A stretch of 6,100 nt of DNA from Chloroflexota bacterium. Lineage in GTDB: Bacteria > Chloroflexota > Anaerolineae > 4572-78 > J111. Positions 5,769 through 6,100 of this stretch are shown here, in pieces; the first letter of the stretch is position 1, and each line of letters begins with the position of its first letter. The stretch lies in the NCBI GenBank assembly GCA_003695455.1, contig RFJF01000057.1, positions 1-6,100 on the forward strand. The letters are read 5' to 3'. The notes beneath the pieces are model-generated. The model ran no database searches, had not been told where the DNA came from, and worked only from the letters and a program-made list of their open reading frames with translations. Made by a program: the position numbers and the translations under genes.

Positions 5769-6044
5769 TTATGCCTCCAGGAACAGTGGTAGTTGCACCG
5801 GCATCGGCGGAACGCTATCCAGGATGGCTTGCACCTGATTCGCGTTGACGCCGGCTAAATTGGCTACCAAATCTACATTTTGTTGCAAAAACAGGTGAGC
5901 CGACATTCTATCATCCATTGAGACATTTGCGGCCGGGGCTAGCACATCGCGCACCGCGCAGACGACCACTGCGGCTAATAGCCGCCGGGCGGGATCGCTG
6001 GAAGATGGTACGGTACGTGCCATTCGAGGAAATGTTTCCGGCAT
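5769..6044 (-). CDS. Hypothetical protein, 91 aa, upstream of the segregation genes
   Basis: I do not recognise a named family. From ATG 6044 the protein has a polar start (PETFPRMARTVPSSSD), an amphipathic alanine/valine helix (ARRLLAAVVVCAVRDVLA, about 18-36), a second helix (DDRMSAHLFLQQNVDLVANLAG) and a third (ANQVQAILDSVP), ending in a hydrophobic tail PVQLPLFLEA. The helix, short helix, 'LAG...V.AIL' pattern recalls small helical accessory proteins of phages and plasmids, but I cannot name one. The frame extends to TTG 6095. I prefer ATG 6044 because the extension is cysteine/asparagine-rich and overlaps promoter-like sequence. An AGGA lies 11 bases upstream of 6044, somewhat far; ATG 6023 is the alternative. 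It points into the same operon as the parM-like gene. Confidence 0.65.
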   Translation of the reverse strand: MPETFPRMARTVPSSSDPARRLLAAVVVCAVRDVLAPAANVSMDDRMSAHLFLQQNVDLVANLAGVNANQVQAILDSVPPMPVQLPLFLEA

Positions 6045-6086
6045 AGTAACGTAAATCCTATTGTTACAAACGGTATTGTTGCATAT

Positions 6087-6092
6087 AGTATA
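6087..6092 (-). promoter_or_regulatory. Possible -10 element of the right-hand operon
   Basis: TATACT on the minus strand lies 42 bases before ATG 6044 and fits a -10 hexamer, with the -35 beyond the window edge. Just downstream, CAACAATA and TAACAATA repeat within a short stretch, which could be part of an operator. The call rests on one hexamer and position only. Confidence 0.3.
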
Positions 6093-6100
6093 CAATTCCC

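Noticed and set aside
1..6100. CRISPR array, tRNA/rRNA genes, insertion sequence ends, toxin-antitoxin pair
   Set aside because: No regularly spaced long repeats with unique spacers, no recognisable RNA gene, no transposase, and the small genes do not match toxin-antitoxin architecture.

Overview
The window reads as part of the backbone of a plasmid or other self-maintaining mobile element from a bacterium of roughly 50-55% GC. I see no rRNA, tRNA, metabolic gene or transposase. The gene set is an actin-like segregation ATPase with a ribbon-helix-helix partner, a membrane-anchored FtsK/HerA-like ATPase, a RepA-type AAA ATPase and a replication-relaxation family protein. This combination would fit elements of Chloroflexota or other deeply branching or Gram-positive-like lineages. 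That placement is a guess from gene content and cannot be proved from the sequence.

All supported genes lie on the minus strand, so transcription runs from right to left. From the right edge: 6044-5769 encodes a 91-residue protein of unknown function. 5739-5305 is a doubtful small membrane ORF. 5443-4481 (parM-like) and 4484-4209 (parR-like) overlap by ATGA. 4205-3927 is a two-segment membrane protein. 3930-2728 is the FtsK/HerA-like ATPase, again with an ATGA overlap. This half looks like one tightly coupled segregation/translocation operon. After a 100-base repeat-containing gap comes the RepA-like ATPase (2535-1360, probably initiating originally at GTG 2626). A 177-base non-coding region follows, filled with copies of an octamer, GATTCCCA. 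Then come a 122-residue unknown protein (1182-814) and, overlapping it by 11 bases, a replication-relaxation family protein (824 to beyond the left edge).

Working model (inference): the ParM-like filament and its RHH adaptor segregate the element, and the membrane-tethered ATPase moves or positions DNA at the envelope. The RepA-like ATPase and the replication-relaxation protein act at an origin. The octamer array between repA and the 122-residue gene is the best candidate for a cis-acting site (centromere, origin or operator).

The two points most worth a second look are this array of nine octamers at 1216-1374 and the 5' end of repA. A single extra base inside a CAA triplet tract (about 2599) separates a well-placed Shine-Dalgarno/GTG start from the rest of the gene.
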